Source: Puccinellia tenuiflora
Taxonomy: Eukaryota > Streptophyta > Magnoliopsida > Poales > Poaceae
NCBI GenBank assembly: GCA_012064385.1
Contig: QRDG01001825.1
Span: 1-64,000, forward strand
Reading direction: 5' to 3'
Length of the DNA: 64,000 nucleotides
In this document: positions 34,472-46,541 of the stretch, piece after piece
Layout of the letters: each line of letters opens with the position of its first letter
Numbering within the stretch: the first letter of the stretch is position 1
Made by a program: the position numbers and the translations under genes
The notes under the pieces: generated by a model
What the model saw: the letters and a program-made list of their open reading frames with translations, nothing else
Databases searched by the model: none
Told to the model about the DNA's origin: nothing

Positions 34472-34949
34472 AACCCTCCATTGACCTGTCGCCACTCTCG
34501 AGTCTCTCAACCTGGGGAGCGCATGAACAAAGGAGAAAAAAAACACAAACTTGGGACGGCGAAGCCCCCTTCCTTCCTCCTCCGCCGAAAGATATCTCTC
34601 TGACGTCGCCCTTTCCGGCTCTACCTAACGGCCGTGGGCGTGGAGATCCATCCGGACTAGCCAATTTCCCACGTTGGTGACGAACCCCTAGCCTGCTTGG
34701 ATTGTTCTGAGATTTTTGGTGTGGGCAGTCCAATCCATCCCCTTTCGCCGCGGTTCCATCTGCAGCGTGATGGGGGTGCTAATAGCGATTTATTTTTCGG
34801 AAATATTTCGGTTCGACAGTTAAATAGAACCCCCAAACCCCACGATAGATCCACCACCTGCCCAGCTCCGCTACACCTAGTGATACCGCGGTGGCATCTT
34901 TGAGCCCTTCGCTCCTTGCATTGCTAATTGGCGAGGGTCGAGATTTTCA
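34472..34949 (+). promoter_or_regulatory. Upstream region of the alpha-amylase gene
   Basis: 478 bp between the small Mutator element and the amylase start codon. Moderately GC-rich, with no clear TATA box and no competing reading frame. The basal promoter and 5' UTR must lie here or inside the transposon. Confidence 0.35.
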
Positions 34950-37900
34950 ATGGGCCAGATGGTGAGTGCGCACTAATGTGCAGTGAATCCTCGAGGTCGT
35001 CTTACTTTTCTGACGACTGAGCTTTTTCTGATGACCCTGAAATGACGAGACTGTGCAGGTTTCGGATGGTGTTGTCCAAGAACAGGCCGCTCGAAATCGG
35101 AATGGTAAAAGCTCACATCTGTTTGCAGCATAGTATGTTGTTTTGGTTATTTGGTCTGAAAGGAATGCGGATGCTTTGCTGCGTTTTCTTTCACAGGTGG
35201 GATCATTAAGAATGGAAGGGAAATCCTACTGCAGGTGAGAACGTGTCTAATCATGTATTTGGTGTCATGCTATGTATCAAATCTCTCTAAAGGCATGGGA
35301 TCTTTAAGAATGAGATTGGACTTAGTGGCGCTAATAAGACTCTTCCTCCCAATCGATAGATATCAGGTTATGTGATCGCCTGCTTGAAACCATAGCCAAT
35401 AAGAATGTTCTTGTACACATAGGAAATATTTCCATACTCACCGATGATTATTGGGAAATATGTGATTGGTATCGGTACGGAAACTCAATAAAGTATCAGG
35501 GTGATCTAGCATCTATTTTCTGTTCATTTTTGAGTTATTTGCCTCTTGTGCAAAGTGCATAGAGGAAGAAGCTATTGTCAATAATAGTTGGTCTTGTGGT
35601 CAATAAGGTTGGCTCATGTGTCGGTGAGCTTGCATTTGTGTATTGTTGTAATTCACATTTCACTTGACATGGTTCATTCACCAGAAATCAATTCAAGAAA
35701 ATCTTACGAGTATTCCCGGTATGAGAATGACAACACGGAGTAGTGTCTTCCGTGATCACAGAAAGACTCATTGAACGAACAAATACGAGTTCTCTTACAT
35801 ATCTCTTGATATCAATTGTTTGTCAGGCTTTTAACTGGGAATCCCATAAACACAACTGGTGGAGTAATTTGGAGGGCAGAGTTGCCGACATTGCTAAATC
35901 TGGTTTTACGGCAGCATGGCTGCCTCCACCGACACAATCATTATCTCAAGAAGGTAAGCTAGTCACGAGTTCACCATTACTCTCTCTTATCCAAAGCATA
36001 GCTGCAGAAAAAACAGGTCTGATGTATTTTTCCACAGGCTATCTGCCGCAGAACCTGTACAGCCTTGACTCTTGTTACGGTTCCCTCCAGCAGCTAAATT
36101 CCTTGATTCAGAACATGAATGATCACAATATAAGGGCCATGGCCGATGTAGTTATCAACCATCGAGTTGGGACTACACAAGGATCCAATGGGATGTACAA
36201 TCGCTATGATGGCATCCCAATACCATGGGATGAACATGCTGTTACATCCTGTTCTGGTGGGAAGGTAACCATTTTGACTTGCCCACCCCTGGAATACGCA
36301 ATAGCTACCTTGCACATCATTGTGTTAAGAAGAAAGCCACTGACATGGCCGCTGTACAAACGACTACAAATAAAGTAAACAAAGGAAAGAAAACACTGTT
36401 CAAACACATAACCAGGGCATTAGCGACTTAGAGTTCTAATTAGACATTGATGGATAAGTATGACTTGGTTTTGTACAAGATATTCCTATTTTTTTTTAGA
36501 TAAAAGGCATCACATGCCCAACTTTAAATTAATAAAGCCAGAGGTTCACACAAAGGATATTCCTATTTTGTGCTGCCTTTTACTTATCACTGTATCTTGA
36601 TTGATAAGCTTATTGTCAAGCATTACTCAACTTTGGTGCAACTTCTTTATCAGGGGAACAAAAGTACCGGCGATAACTTCGATGGAGTTCCCAACATAGA
36701 TCATGCCCAGCCATTTGTAAGGAAGGATATTATTGAATGGCTGATCTGGCTTCGCGAAACCATTGGTTTTCAAGATTTCCGTTTTGATTTCACAAAAGGG
36801 TAAATAGTCAATTTGCTAGAAACATACTCTGAAAGAAAGAGATTGTGTGCTATTGTCATATTTCTGCATTGCAAACGTACTGATTTGTCACATTTTCTTT
36901 TTAGTGCAGTTATGCTTCAAAGTATGTGAAAGAATACATTGAGGAATCAAAGCCTCTTTTTGCAGTGGGGGAATACTGGGACAGCTGTGAATATAGCCCC
37001 CCTGACAACGTTCTGAGCTACAATCAGGGTAAGAGGTTTGTAATAGCATCCATACTGATTACTATGCCACAATGATGCAATTTCTAGCCAAAGTACTTTC
37101 AAGGCCAGTCCCTTGATTGACAACCATGAATATTACTGCAATATACCAATTATGTCCATGTGATTGAAATTAATTAATTTGTGAATTATTACCTAATATC
37201 TCGGTTTCCCCTTCATTTGCTCTGCCCAACTATCTGAACCGTTCTTGAATTGAGAGTTTAATTTACTACTATGCAAGGCAGTTATGTAACTGCATTAGAT
37301 TGTCTTTGTACATATGCCACATTGATGAAACCAAATAAAGATATAAAAACAACATCTTTCACCTTTTCCAGATAAACATAGGCAGAGAATTGTCAACTGG
37401 ATAGATAGCACTGGAGGACTTTGTGGTGCGTTTGATTTCACAACAAAGGGTGTTCTTCAGGTTAGAAATGGATCATCTTTCTACAGGAGCAAATAAGTAT
37501 CTCTGGTGATTAGTTTGAGCAGTGTAGTGTTGCTGGAGCAGGAAGCTGTGAAAGGAGAGTTGTGGCGTTTGCGCGACCCTGAAGGAAAGCCGCCTGGTGT
37601 GATGGGATGGTGGCCTTCAAGATCAGTTACATTTATCGAAAATCATGACACAGGGTCAACTCAGGTATACCGACATGTTTTTCCCTTTTGCGCACATGGC
37701 CAGCTTTTCATTTGTTTGGAATTGTTCATAACTTGCTATCAAACAAAACTAATTGGAAGTTCTGTTATTTCAGGGCCATTGGCCATTTCCATCTGATCAT
37801 GTCATGGAGGTATGAGATGAGGACTTTGATGCTACATTTGTTTGTACTACATTATATCCATAGCGCTGGTTTCATTAGAAGTCAGTTGCATGTGCTACGC

Positions 37901-38603
37901 AATCAATTTACACAAATTTAACCACCGAGATGATGATTTTATAAAACACACCGATGTCAGTTAAATATTGACCATGGGTAACAGAAAGTTATTCATTACA
38001 TCAAGAACAGCAATAAAAGTTTTAGCTGCTAGTTTGTTAATTTTTTAGCATACATCAGATAGTACAGTTCTGTTTCAAGATGTGACTATGTTGCAGCTCG
38101 TATTATTATAAAATGAATTGTTGATCAGCAGACGCTTCCATATTATTTGCTTGGAACAAGTCTGGCGTTCTGTGTGGATATCTAACTGTTAGTCTTTTAC
38201 TGAACACATGCAAACTAATGGTCTTTCAGGGATATGCCTATATACTTACCCACCCCGGTATCCCCACAGTGTTCTACGATCATTTCTATGACTGGGGAGA
38301 TTCTTTCCATGGTGAAATAGCAAAACTGGTATTCTGCTCACATACCAATTCACTCAAACACTCATCCAGGCTCGCTGTTTTTCTCTTAAGTTTTGAATAT
38401 TTTGTACCCAGATGGAGATCAGGAAATGCCAAGACATACATAGTCGGTCAACTGTCAAAATTTTGGAGGCAAGCTCAAATCTGTACTCTGCAATAATCGA
38501 TGATAAGTTGTGCATGAAGATTGGAGAAGGCTCCTGGTGCCCAAGCGACGCGGAGTGGAAGCTGGCGGCATGTGGAGTCAGATATGCTGTGTGGCACAAG
38601 TAG
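34950..38603 (+). CDS. AMY2: Alpha-amylase, cytosolic type (AMY2-like), 12 exons
   Basis: Hydrolyses internal alpha-1,4 bonds of starch and maltodextrins (GH13). Exons: 34950-34961, 35059-35104, 35197-35234, 35827-35953, 36038-36264, 36654-36799, 36910-37028, 37372-37460, 37542-37664, 37774-37809, 38230-38328, 38412-38603. They sum to 1254 bp with consistent phases and GT-AG introns, giving 417 residues, the usual length for this class. GH13 motifs are intact: DVVINHR, the nucleophile in FRFDFTKGY, the acid/base Glu in FAVGEYWD, and the third acid in FIENHDTGST. The N-terminus (MGQMVSDGVVQEQ) is polar, without a signal peptide, unlike secreted cereal amylases, so a cytosolic AMY2-like enzyme is likely. 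The symbol follows the plant subfamily (Arabidopsis AMY2), not the cereal Amy2 locus. No disabling lesion seen. Confidence 0.93.
36493..36555 (-). mobile_element. Tiny 5'-truncated non-LTR retroelement insertion in amylase intron 5
   Basis: A 63-bp insert is flanked by a perfect 14-bp direct repeat GATATTCCTATTTT (36479-36492 and 36556-36569). On the minus strand it ends in TTTTATCTAAAAA, that is, an oligo(A) tail, and contains GGCTTTATTAATTT, common at the end of grass LINEs and SINEs. It lies inside an intron, so the coding sequence is unaffected. Confidence 0.7.
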
Positions 38604-39460
38604 CCTGTATAAGCCGCATCTGGGTATCTTATTTCTGCTGAATATAAGATATTAGCCTGGTAACTGAAGTACACCACACAGACTATTGCAGCATATACTC
38701 ACACCTATAATCCAATAATGATACATGTAAGCGGGTAGCTCGGTTCTTGAAGAGGTGCTCGTGCGCTTCTCCGACCTAGCTCATGATTTCCCAACCTGGG
38801 CAGCCGTGGTAGTTTAACTGAATGTGAAACTTCTGGCCAAATTTGACGAATAAAATAATTTCTCACGAGTACACCATGGCACTGCATTCATTTGGCTGGC
38901 CAATAACACACAACATCATCCTATTCCTATCTATGTATGTCTGAGTTCAGAATGTAGTACATGCGCAGTGTGACGCACGCATGGAGGTGATGGAGCTGCT
39001 TAATCATACAGAAAATATATGTTTTAGTTTGCTCTTACACACAGTTGATCTGGACGGGTTGTTGAATCTCTCTGCAGAATCATGTTGCTCTTACAGAATT
39101 TTGCCTGGTGCATTATGGCAAATGTTGACTGAACCTGGCAATCTTCCAGTGGAAGGAACTCCTCCTCCTTCCACTGCAAGGAGCCAAAGGAGTCAGCTTG
39201 GCATTCTTGTACATTTACCACTTGATGATTTCCATTACAATTAAGTCCCCTTTTCAGTTTTTCTTCTCTTCACTAGCACACTCTGCTCTGCTCCAGCCAG
39301 ACTCCAGCGTACTCCTGTGAAATATATTTTGTAATAATCTTATAAGTACTCCCGTGAAATAAATGGCGGGAACAGGTATAAAATATAAATCCATGGCTCG
39401 CCTTCCCGCCCCCCTGGCCTGGCGGCTCTTCTCCCCCTTCCCAGTTCCCCCGCCCGTCTC
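38604..39460. other. Intergenic region, amylase to TDP1-like gene
   Basis: 857 bp holding the amylase 3' UTR and the promoter of the next gene. A few short open frames are seen without any recognisable domain. Confidence 0.5.
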
Positions 39461-42400
39461 ATGGCGGTGGAGCCGCCACCCAAGATCCACCACGGCGACC
39501 CCTCTACTTCTGGCGGCCTGGGTTACTTCCATCTCCGTATCCTCGGCCCCGCCGCGCCACTACTCCTGCTCCGTTCCGACCGCCTCTACTCTCTTTCCTT
39601 TGTCCGCCGCCGCGGCCACCGCCTCCGCCTCCTCGCGTCCCCTGCAGGTCGCCACCGCTGCCGGGGCCGGCGCCGGCGTGATCTTCTCCTCAGCACCTCC
39701 GGCTGCGTCCTCCGCCTCACCCACTGCTTCTCCACCGCCGTGCGCGTCAATGGCCTGCCCCTCCACGGCGGCGGCGGCTCGGTTGATCTGGCCGTGGGCG
39801 ACGAGGTTTTGCTATTGCTCCTTGGCGCCAGGTACGGATTTGTAGTGGAGAAATTCGTCTCTTGTGAACGGGCTGAGAAGGCAGCGGGGTCCTGTGAGGA
39901 GGTTCTTGTCCTGAGGGCCGAGTCCCTCCGGAAGCGGCTGAGGGCTATTTCGGAGAGTCAGGATCCTCTTTCTTTCTTGAGGGATTCTCATTGTACACAT
40001 GCTGGGGTGAAAAAAGTTAGAGAAGAGGGTGATTTCTTGCGCCCGGACAATACACTTGACCCTGTCCCTGAAGAGAATTTGCGCCAGGAAGAACATAATC
40101 TTTACCAGGATATATTGGAACATCAAAATGACGTTGCGGAAGAAAATACTGTCTCAAAGAAAGAGGTTACTGTTGTGTCGCCTCAAAGAAGCAAAGGATA
40201 CGACAATGACAATGTGGAGCACAAAAGATGCAGCAATGGCAATGTAGAGCAACATCATACTGAGGCACGCCACTCAGATGGGAGCACATTTTTCCTGAAT
40301 CGCCTCTCCGGCATCAGGCCTGAAATGCGAACGGAACAAGAAAGTGGAGTGACACTGCCAGAGCTTCTCCATCCTACTAGCAGTTTGCTACGAGTATTTA
40401 TCGCGACTTTCACATCTGATGTTTCCTGGTGTGCCCTCTCTCTGCTGCAGTTTTCTCACTTGTGATGATGCGGGACACGATCGAATTCTTCATAAGAATG
40501 CTAATTTTTTTTATGGTTTTACTTCTCAGGTTCCTGGAATATTGTAAGATTCCTCCGCTCCTGCCAGTAACAATAGCATGCCACAACAAGGAGAGATGCT
40601 GGAGTGCGAGCCATGAAAGTAGAATTGCATCCCCTTATGAGAACCATCCTAATCTACTATTAGTGTAAGTAGCTACCTGGAATGCTTTTAATCTAATTGT
40701 CTCGTGATTCCGAGTTTATAATCTTTATGGTATAGGCAAGTCAGGCATGACACCTTTGCAGAATTTGCTGAGCTTTATGGTAGACCAAAACATGATAAGC
40801 ATAGTTTCAAAAAAATAAAAAAATGATAAGCATAATTTTCTTGGAGGATGAATACTGATGTTGATGTATATTTTCCCTTCAAGTTACCCCCGATTCCCGG
40901 AAGCCATAGCATTCGGAAGGATAGAAAGAAACAAGGAGTTGCATGCCACCATCCGAAGCTCATAGTGTTACAGAGAGAAGACAGTATGCGTGTTATTATT
41001 TCTTCAGCTAACTTAGTACCTAGGCAGGTCAGTGCTATGCTTCATGCTATAATGGCTTATCATTTCATCCTTCCATTTGTCCCCGTGACTTTTGATTTGT
41101 TGGCGATTTGTGTTGCTATGTTCTTACTGAGTAAACTATACTATGTGCAGTGGCATCTCATAACAAACACAGTGTGGTGGCAAGACTTCCCCTGTAAGAC
41201 ATCCCCGGATTATTCAGCCCTTTTTAGTGCAGTTGAAGAACCAAAATCCGATTTTGCTGCTCAGTTAGTTTCATTCATCGGATCCCTTATCAATGAAGTC
41301 CCTTCCCAAGCACATTGGATAAATGAGATAGCTAAGTATGATTTTGATGGAGCTGGTGGATACCTTGTTGCCTCAGTACCAGGGTTGTATATGCCAAGTC
41401 CATGCTATTTGGAGTCCAATTATTGCCTTTCAGTAAGCATAATTTTACCGATACAATACATGATATGTATTTTTGTTTACTGAAGTACCTAGCAAGGATA
41501 GTTAAACATAAAAAGCTTCTTCTACTAAACAAGTATGCTACTAAACAATATACTATCTCATACACTTTTTCTAAATGAACTTTATTCCTAGCCAAGGACT
41601 AGCCATTGCTCTAGCTTGTAGTACTTCATTGAAATAGTTTTGGCCTATAATGCCCTGTTTCCCCAATTAACAACTATTTATTATTTGTGCAGGAAAATAG
41701 GATTTTACACACAAAATCTGTGCATAGAATGTTTCTTGGTTCTGTCCAAACATCTGTAGTTGGTTTATCCCATCGCTTTCACATGCCATCTGATGCTGGC
41801 TCACAACTGAAATCCTTGTCTGTATTTCTTGGAAGATGCCATGAGAACATGCATGGAACGACAGAAGTGATATTGAAAAGGAATGCAAATATACCTGCAG
41901 ATGCTAATGCTGTGAGCGTTCTTGTTGCTGATCTGGATAAATTTTCTGAGGAAGGTATGCAAATCTCAGAATGTGTACTCATCCTGACGTGCTTTATATT
42001 TCATGGTTCATGTGCAGAAAAAGATATTTGCTTCTTTCCTGTAAAAAATATGTTTGCTTCTTTATTATTCTAATAAATAACCATGTCCAATGCCCTTAAA
42101 CAGATTCAGTCCAACTTGGTTTCTTGCCTAGAGAGGTCGCAAAATGGGTATCTCCCCTTAGTGACATGGGTTTCTTCAAATTTTCTGGATTTATCTACCC
42201 CAGAGAAGCACTGGAAGCTGCATTTGGAGTAACTAACACAAAAGTGCAGTTGCTTCTGTATGTATCTAAGGTATGGCGGGAAGGTCTTAGATGCCTTTTC
42301 ATATCTCTGCAATACTTTCAGGAACTCATGCGGATCTTAAACTATGTCTATGAAATGCAGGGTCCAGAGTTTTCTCGAATTTCAGGGCTGATCCGGGATG

Positions 42401-44915
42401 AACATCTTCCTTCATTGTGCTCATTAGTAGCATCCTTGAAGAGGAGCCTTGGTCTTTGGCGGTTAGAAGAGGTACTAACTCAACAAAAGTTTGATAATAT
42501 AAATTACTATTCCATATTGTTTGTTGAATTAGTGGTACACTTACTCTGATATACTTGAAATTCATACCTTCGTAGCACTAGACGAGGTTTGATTTAAAGT
42601 TTCCCAAGTTGCTTGACTGTCAAAAGTAATCCTTACCACCTCTTATATTTTGTGATCTTAGCCAATTGTCTTAAACTACGATCTACATTGATCTGAAAAC
42701 AGGTTTTATCACGCTTCAAGTGGCCTGAAACACTGGAGACTGATTTTATGTACAGTGAGTAATACCATCAATTTTTTTATATATTGAAATCAATCATCTC
42801 AATTTGGGTCTCTAACTGAACTACTATATTTGTTTATTATATTATAGGTGCTTCATCCATTGGTACTTCTATTAATTCGCAGTTCATTGCACACTTTGCT
42901 TCAGCAACTGGTAAACGATCCAATCACGATTTTGACTCAGAAGAATCTGACCCAGAGGTATTATTGAACTGGTTCTTGAATCTTACACTATCTTAGTAAA
43001 ATTTGATTTGTATGCCCATTTTTCATGGACATAATCATTTCCAATGTCCCTTGATCTTCTTAGTGGGGTTGCTGGACAGCAGGCCATGAGGCAAAGAAAC
43101 CATCAATCAGTCTGTTATTTCCGACAATTGAGAGGGTGAAAAGCAGCGCTTGTGGAATTCAGTTGTCTAGGTTTTTTGCTTTCTCTACCTGAGGTAGATT
43201 TCTCTTTTCAGAATTTTTGTTATGTGCATGCTTTACCAGTAAAAGAGCTCATGACACATTTCACATTATATTTGAAGTCTTTGTACAGTTGTACCCTGGA
43301 AATCCATTTCGGGTCATGGGTGCATCTGCACCCATGACCCAAAAAAACCATTTTTCAAATGTCAAAAAATTCCAAAAATAAATATGGAGATAGTTCAACA
43401 TATTTCATGTTAGCACAAAAAAATTCGCGGTGAAAAGACATTTTGTGCGACCTGTGCAAAAAAAGACAAATCCGGATTGCTACATAGACTTTTGTACGAG
43501 ACATGGTTTTGTCTTTTTTGCACAGGTCACACAAAATGTCTTTTCACAGCGAAATTTTTTGTGCTAGCACTAAAAATGTTGATGCATATCCGAATTTTTT
43601 TTCGGAATTTTTTGACACATTGAAAAAAAACTAAAAATGTTTTACCCAGTGGGTACATCTGCACCCATGAGCCAAAAATCCGTGTCCGTTGTACCCCAGC
43701 AACTTTCTTCAGGATGAAGTTGCATATTAATCTGAGTTACTTAGTTCAATGAATTATGAAGTTGTGCCCAATAAAATTGGCAGGGCACATATCTCTAGTT
43801 AAGCAAGTGATGATGATAGCGATGATTTAGAGATGTTCCTTGGATAGCAGATGCATTGCAGTGGAAGAGTTTTCCAATCATCATTCTGTCCAAAACATTG
43901 TAGTTTGGTTGTCGAACAAAGTAGGCATGGGTTATAATTTTACTCCTACCCATCTCATATACTCTATTCTGACAGAACACGTGGCAAAGATTGAGATCTA
44001 CCGGCATATTTCATGACGCAGTCCCACATCCACATGACAGAATCGGGCATCCTATGCATGTTAAGGTATGCTCTTTTCCTTGGAATGCCACAGGAGTACA
44101 TTGCCTCCTCTAGTTAATACTGAGGTGTGGATAGCATATATACATCTTCAGGAAACCCTATATTAGGATGCGATTAAAGGAAAATTAGTCTAAAACAAAC
44201 TGATTCAAAGGATAACAACGGCAAGGAATTCACATTGATGATGACAATTCTCTCACCCTCAACCTGTTGGAGTAGACAGCTTCTTAGAAATAGATACTAG
44301 CTTTAATTATCATATCCCACAATACAGATTTTGCTGACAACTGATGAACCTCAGCTACAATATTGACAACATACTTTATACCAGGTAGTTCAGAGGCGAT
44401 TTCGGTCTCGGAAAGGTGGCCATTCATTTGGCTGGACTTACTGTGGGTCTCACAATTTCAGCCCAGCTGCGTGGGGACAAACGTTGCGCCCTCCATCCAA
44501 AGCGAATACTACTGACACCACCAGAGCAGCTCCTTCTGGGCCAAGGCTGCACATTTGCAACTATGAGCTGGGCATCATCCTCATTGCTCCGCCGCCAGGT
44601 GTGTCAAGGAAAGGGAATGGAAGGGTGCACGGGATCGATAACATATCTCTTCCATTTGTCAGCCCTGCCCCACGGTACAAGCACAGCGACAGGCCTGCGA
44701 CGTCGCTGGCTATGCGAGAAGCCATGGCTGAAGCTTGTATTCCGCAGAGCAACGACTTGTCGGAAGAGACTGACGAGGACATAGTAGATGAAGATGACGA
44801 GCTTGTGGTTGAGCTATCTGATTGTTCTCCTGAAGAGAAAGAAGAGGAGAAGATCTACGCAGAGACGCTATGGGGCCAGGTGGATTCTTCCCAGAGCCAG
44901 GGAAAATATACCTGA
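39461..44915 (+). pseudogene. FHA-containing tyrosyl-DNA phosphodiesterase (TDP1-beta type) with two frameshifts
   Basis: Enzymes of this family remove topoisomerase I peptides from DNA 3' ends. The N-terminus looks FHA-like (VRVNGLPL, VDLAVGDEVLLLL). Both catalytic HKN sets are encoded: HHPKL with SSANL, and GHPMHVK with SHNFSPAAWG. Exons: 39461-40428, 40530-40664, 40884-41027, 41151-41432, 41693-41954, 42104-42270, 42361-42471, 42703-42754, 42848-42957, 43064-43193, 43976-44065, 44385-44915. Exon 3 lacks one base at about 40916 (FPEAIAFG runs into KDRKKQG only with a shift). Exon 10 has one T too many in the T6 run at 43172-43177 (a stop otherwise comes before LPE). Everything else is in phase. 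It is either a recently decaying gene or one with two sequence errors; the first break alone would remove both catalytic motifs. Confidence 0.85.
43297..43687. mobile_element. Mutator-type MITE in intron 10 of the TDP1-like gene
   Basis: 391 bp between perfect 9-bp repeats GTTGTACCC (43288-43296 and 43688-43696). The two halves are inverted copies with a short loop: GTCATGGGTGCATCTGCAC on the left pairs with GTGGGTACATCTGCACCCATG on the right, and ACATTTTGTGCGACCTGTGCAA with its complement near 43510-43540. It has no coding capacity and would fold into a long hairpin. Confidence 0.8.
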
Positions 44916-45816
44916 AGTTGGAGGCTGGCACTGGCAGTCTTACATAGGAAGTGCAGCACTTATAGTTCATTGGCCAAGGGATTTCAAGGAGAGTGCAGTG
45001 GACTTCTTTGAAGATGCAGATTTGCAGGTCATGGCGAATTAATCTTTCCCAACAAGAGCAAATTAGTACAGGCATAATCTGACGTACAGCCGCCTGAATT
45101 ACCAGGATTATTTCTTCGAAGGTTTCAAGTTTATTCAGTTACAGATTCTTAGATTTTATTGTGTGCTGTGTATGTAGTATGATTCTTTGTTGTATAGGAA
45201 ATAAATCATTTGGATAGTTACCGATGGAGCCTGCAGGGCGACTATTTTATATGATTCACTGAATAAACACTGGGACTGACAATTTCACTTGAACTTTACA
45301 ACAGTGATTTGCCTTGCCTAGTTTAGTAGTTCATCAAACTTCAATCTGTGACTAATTTCTTGCATGATCTGGATGAATACATTTGTCCCTGATGAGGTAG
45401 TCTGCTAATGGAATAAAGCTCGTCGTACTAATAAAAACCTGTTACTCTGATCTATGTCATAATGTCCATCTTTTCTGTCCGTGAATTGCACGCGAGCAAC
45501 AGATACTGTGCTGTATGACCACGTGTACAGAATTGCAAAATTCTCCCAAAATCGAGATACGATTGTAAAAGAAAAACGCTACGGTACAGCCGGGTTGATC
45601 GACCGGGTCGTCACTCGCACAGCCAGCGCTAGCTTATCCCCGAACGCGACCTTTTTTTCTTTCTCAGCTCAGCTCTTGCGCTCCACTGCCGTCGTGCAGC
45701 TTTTTTGTGGTGCCCCATGCAAGCACAAAGCTAGATTTTTATTTTTCAATAGGTCATGTTTATATCCCTCTATTTAACTGGGTCATTTTCTATAAATAAT
45801 CATTAACTACTACGTA
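44916..45816. other. 3' flank of the TDP1-like gene
   Basis: Carries the likely 3' UTR and a gene-free spacer. The short open frame at 45481-45777 has no recognisable domain. Confidence 0.5.
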
Positions 45817-45920
45817 CCCCTTCCGACCCATAATATAAGATGTTATTCAACTATGTGCTCCTATATTAATTGTAAACTCATGCGGTGAGACTGGCTCAAT
45901 AATTATTTCTGCCTAGTTTA

Positions 45921-46225
45921 GGCCTTGTTTACTTCTAGTATATTTGGAGTGTATTTTAGGGGATTGCAGGAGATTATCCTGAATCTCGAAAAATCCCCAA
46001 CAGTCTGTTAACTAGATCGGGTTTTCAGGAGATAATCTCAGGATATCCCTCACCAACCGCTATTTTTTATGTAGATTAAAAACACTACCCATACTAGTGT
46101 ATTGTGGGGAAAAGATTATTTGTGGGGATTTGAATGGACTGGGTGGAAGAAAAAATACACCAAATCTCCTCCCTCCCATCCCCAATCCCCTAGTGGATAA
46201 AAATACACACCAAGTAAACAAGGCC
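45921..46225. mobile_element. Tourist-like (PIF/Harbinger) MITE
   Basis: 305 bp. Terminal inverted repeat GGCCTTGTTTACTT at both ends, flanked by the TTA duplication (45918-45920 and 46226-46228). No coding capacity. Confidence 0.85.
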
Positions 46226-46228
46226 TTA

Positions 46229-46536
46229 GGCTGAACTCGACCCGACATCTTGGGCCCCTATCCGCAGTATCGCGAGCTATGGGAACAAATTGCAACAAAC
46301 CAGGCGGTTCCTAACCTAAGGGTCAAGCATCTCTCCTAATCCTTATTTCTTGGGAAATATGGCTCGAAAGAAACGGAAGGAACTTTCAGAGGAAGAACAT
46401 GACCATCGTTTATGTTGTATTGTTGTGTCTGTGATCCGTCGATCTTTGGAGTCTTGGCGCCTTGCTGGTGCGAAGAACCTTCGAGGACCCTGTATGAGGA
46501 ATAGGCTACGTACATCTGGTGACGATTTTTGACTGG
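46229..46536. other. Short spacer
   Basis: Gene-free sequence between the Tourist MITE and the solo LTR; nothing recognised. Confidence 0.45.
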
Positions 46537-46541
46537 GCCTT

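Noticed and set aside
34187..34733. Overlapping 138- and 171-codon frames upstream of the amylase gene
   Set aside because: They straddle the end of the small Mutator element, overlap on opposite strands and show no conserved domain.
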